Shown here piece after piece: positions 5,615 through 5,829 of a stretch of DNA of 5,829 nt. Source of the DNA: WJKP01 sp964531215 (lineage in GTDB: Bacteria > Patescibacteriota > Patescibacteriia > CAIXNZ01). The notes under the pieces are model-generated. The model did no database searches, was not told where the DNA came from, and saw nothing but the letters and a program-made list of their open reading frames with translations. How positions within the stretch are numbered: position 1 is the first letter of the stretch; each line of letters starts with the position of its first letter. A program made the translations under genes and the position numbers. Location of the stretch: positions 1 through 5,829 of the forward strand of contig CAZHFK010000051.1 in assembly GCA_964531215.1 (NCBI GenBank), in the 5' to 3' direction.

Positions 5615-5624
5615 TTCTCTCCTG
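5586..5624 (-). promoter_or_regulatory. 11-bp leader hairpin masking a ribosome-binding site
   Basis: CAGGAGAGAAA (5586-5596) and TTTCTCTCCTG (5614-5624) are perfect inverted repeats around a 17-nt loop. It lies upstream of the small-ORF operon in the transcribed direction. Neither strand has a U-tract after it (minus: TAAAAACTTG; plus: AGAAAAACCC), so it is not an ordinary intrinsic terminator. One arm holds AGGAGA, so a cis-regulatory or RNA-stability role is likelier. Confidence 0.5.
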
Positions 5625-5636
5625 AGAAAAACCCTA

Positions 5637-5705
5637 CTTGTTTATCAGCATATTTATAATTTTTTTAAGGTACTTTTGGAGATACCTTCAAATACGATAA
5701 ACAAG
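5637..5705. repeat. 10-bp inverted repeat enclosing a smaller hairpin
   Basis: CTTGTTTATC (5637-5646) and GATAAACAAG (5696-5705) are perfect inverted repeats 49 nt apart. Between them AAGGTA (5667-5672) pairs with TACCTT (5683-5688). Nested stems just upstream of another hairpin (5586-5624) suggest a structured RNA leader for the minus-strand operon, or the remnant of a small palindromic element. There is no coding sequence here; 5528-5829 otherwise holds only AT-rich spacer, the 15-aa ORF and the palindrome at 5723-5764. Confidence 0.5.
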
Positions 5706-5722
5706 CTTAAATTGTAATTATT

Positions 5723-5764
5723 TTAATTAGGCTGCCCACCAGCGGCAGGACTCGCCTTAATTAA
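5723..5764. repeat. GC-rich palindromic element in AT-rich spacer
   Basis: TTAATTAGGC (5723-5732) pairs with GCCTTAATTAA (5754-5764) with one bulged T. Inside, CTGCC (5732-5736) can pair with GGCAG (5744-5748). The 27-nt core at 5730-5756 is strikingly GC-rich against its surroundings. It resembles REP-type or small intergenic palindromic repeats, but only one copy is in this window. Confidence 0.4.
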
Positions 5765-5829
5765 TCAATATTGTCAAATTATGTACAGTTGCATAGTCAA
5801 GGTTACATTTTGGGGATAATTAATATTAT

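Noticed and set aside
5528..5829. CRISPR array, tRNA or att site in the leader region
   Set aside because: No regularly spaced direct repeats, no cloverleaf and no integrase; the repeats seen are inverted, not direct.

Overview
This AT-rich window carries a few bacterial housekeeping genes set among small, mostly unrecognised genes. The recognisable content is tRNA-guanine transglycosylase (tgt), the rsmH-ftsL fragment of the division/cell-wall (dcw) cluster, and a CDP-alcohol phosphatidyltransferase. Low GC, SD-less core genes, an abbreviated dcw block and a Tgt without its zinc site suggest a reduced genome such as a Patescibacteria (CPR) member. That placement is inference; the window has no rRNA or other strong phylogenetic marker.

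Layout. Positions 2-544 (+) hold the C-terminal part of a DUF4159 protein, followed by a strong hairpin. Positions 690-1369 (-) hold an 84-aa unknown gene and, upstream of it, a small gene with a good ribosome-binding site whose reading frame is broken several times. tgt (1443-2558, -) is divergent from a PgsA-like CDP-alcohol phosphatidyltransferase (2687-3429, +). That gene's only good start lies in a different frame from its body, and the frames meet at a 9-A run containing the classic -1 slippery heptamer A AAA AAC. A hairpin terminator separates it from the convergent ftsL-like and rsmH genes (3487-4827, -).

Upstream of rsmH, where mraZ often sits in dcw clusters, is a tight minus-strand run of three small ORFs (59, 65 and 61 aa). 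Each has an AAGGAGG-type Shine-Dalgarno site. One encodes a probable zinc ribbon and another has a Cys-rich tail. Sampled stretches are about 50% GC, against about 23% in a sample of rsmH. Their 5' leader holds a 15-aa ORF folded into an 11-bp hairpin, a 10-bp inverted repeat enclosing a second hairpin, and a GC-rich palindrome.

How the genes fit together. RsmH (16S rRNA methylation) and FtsL (divisome) form a likely small operon. The CDP-alcohol transferase makes phospholipid headgroups and Tgt modifies tRNA anticodons. The points most worth following are the frameshift site at 2713-2719, the zinc-less Tgt, and the small-ORF operon with its structured leader. No CRISPR array, tRNA, rRNA, transposase or complete defence system is visible.
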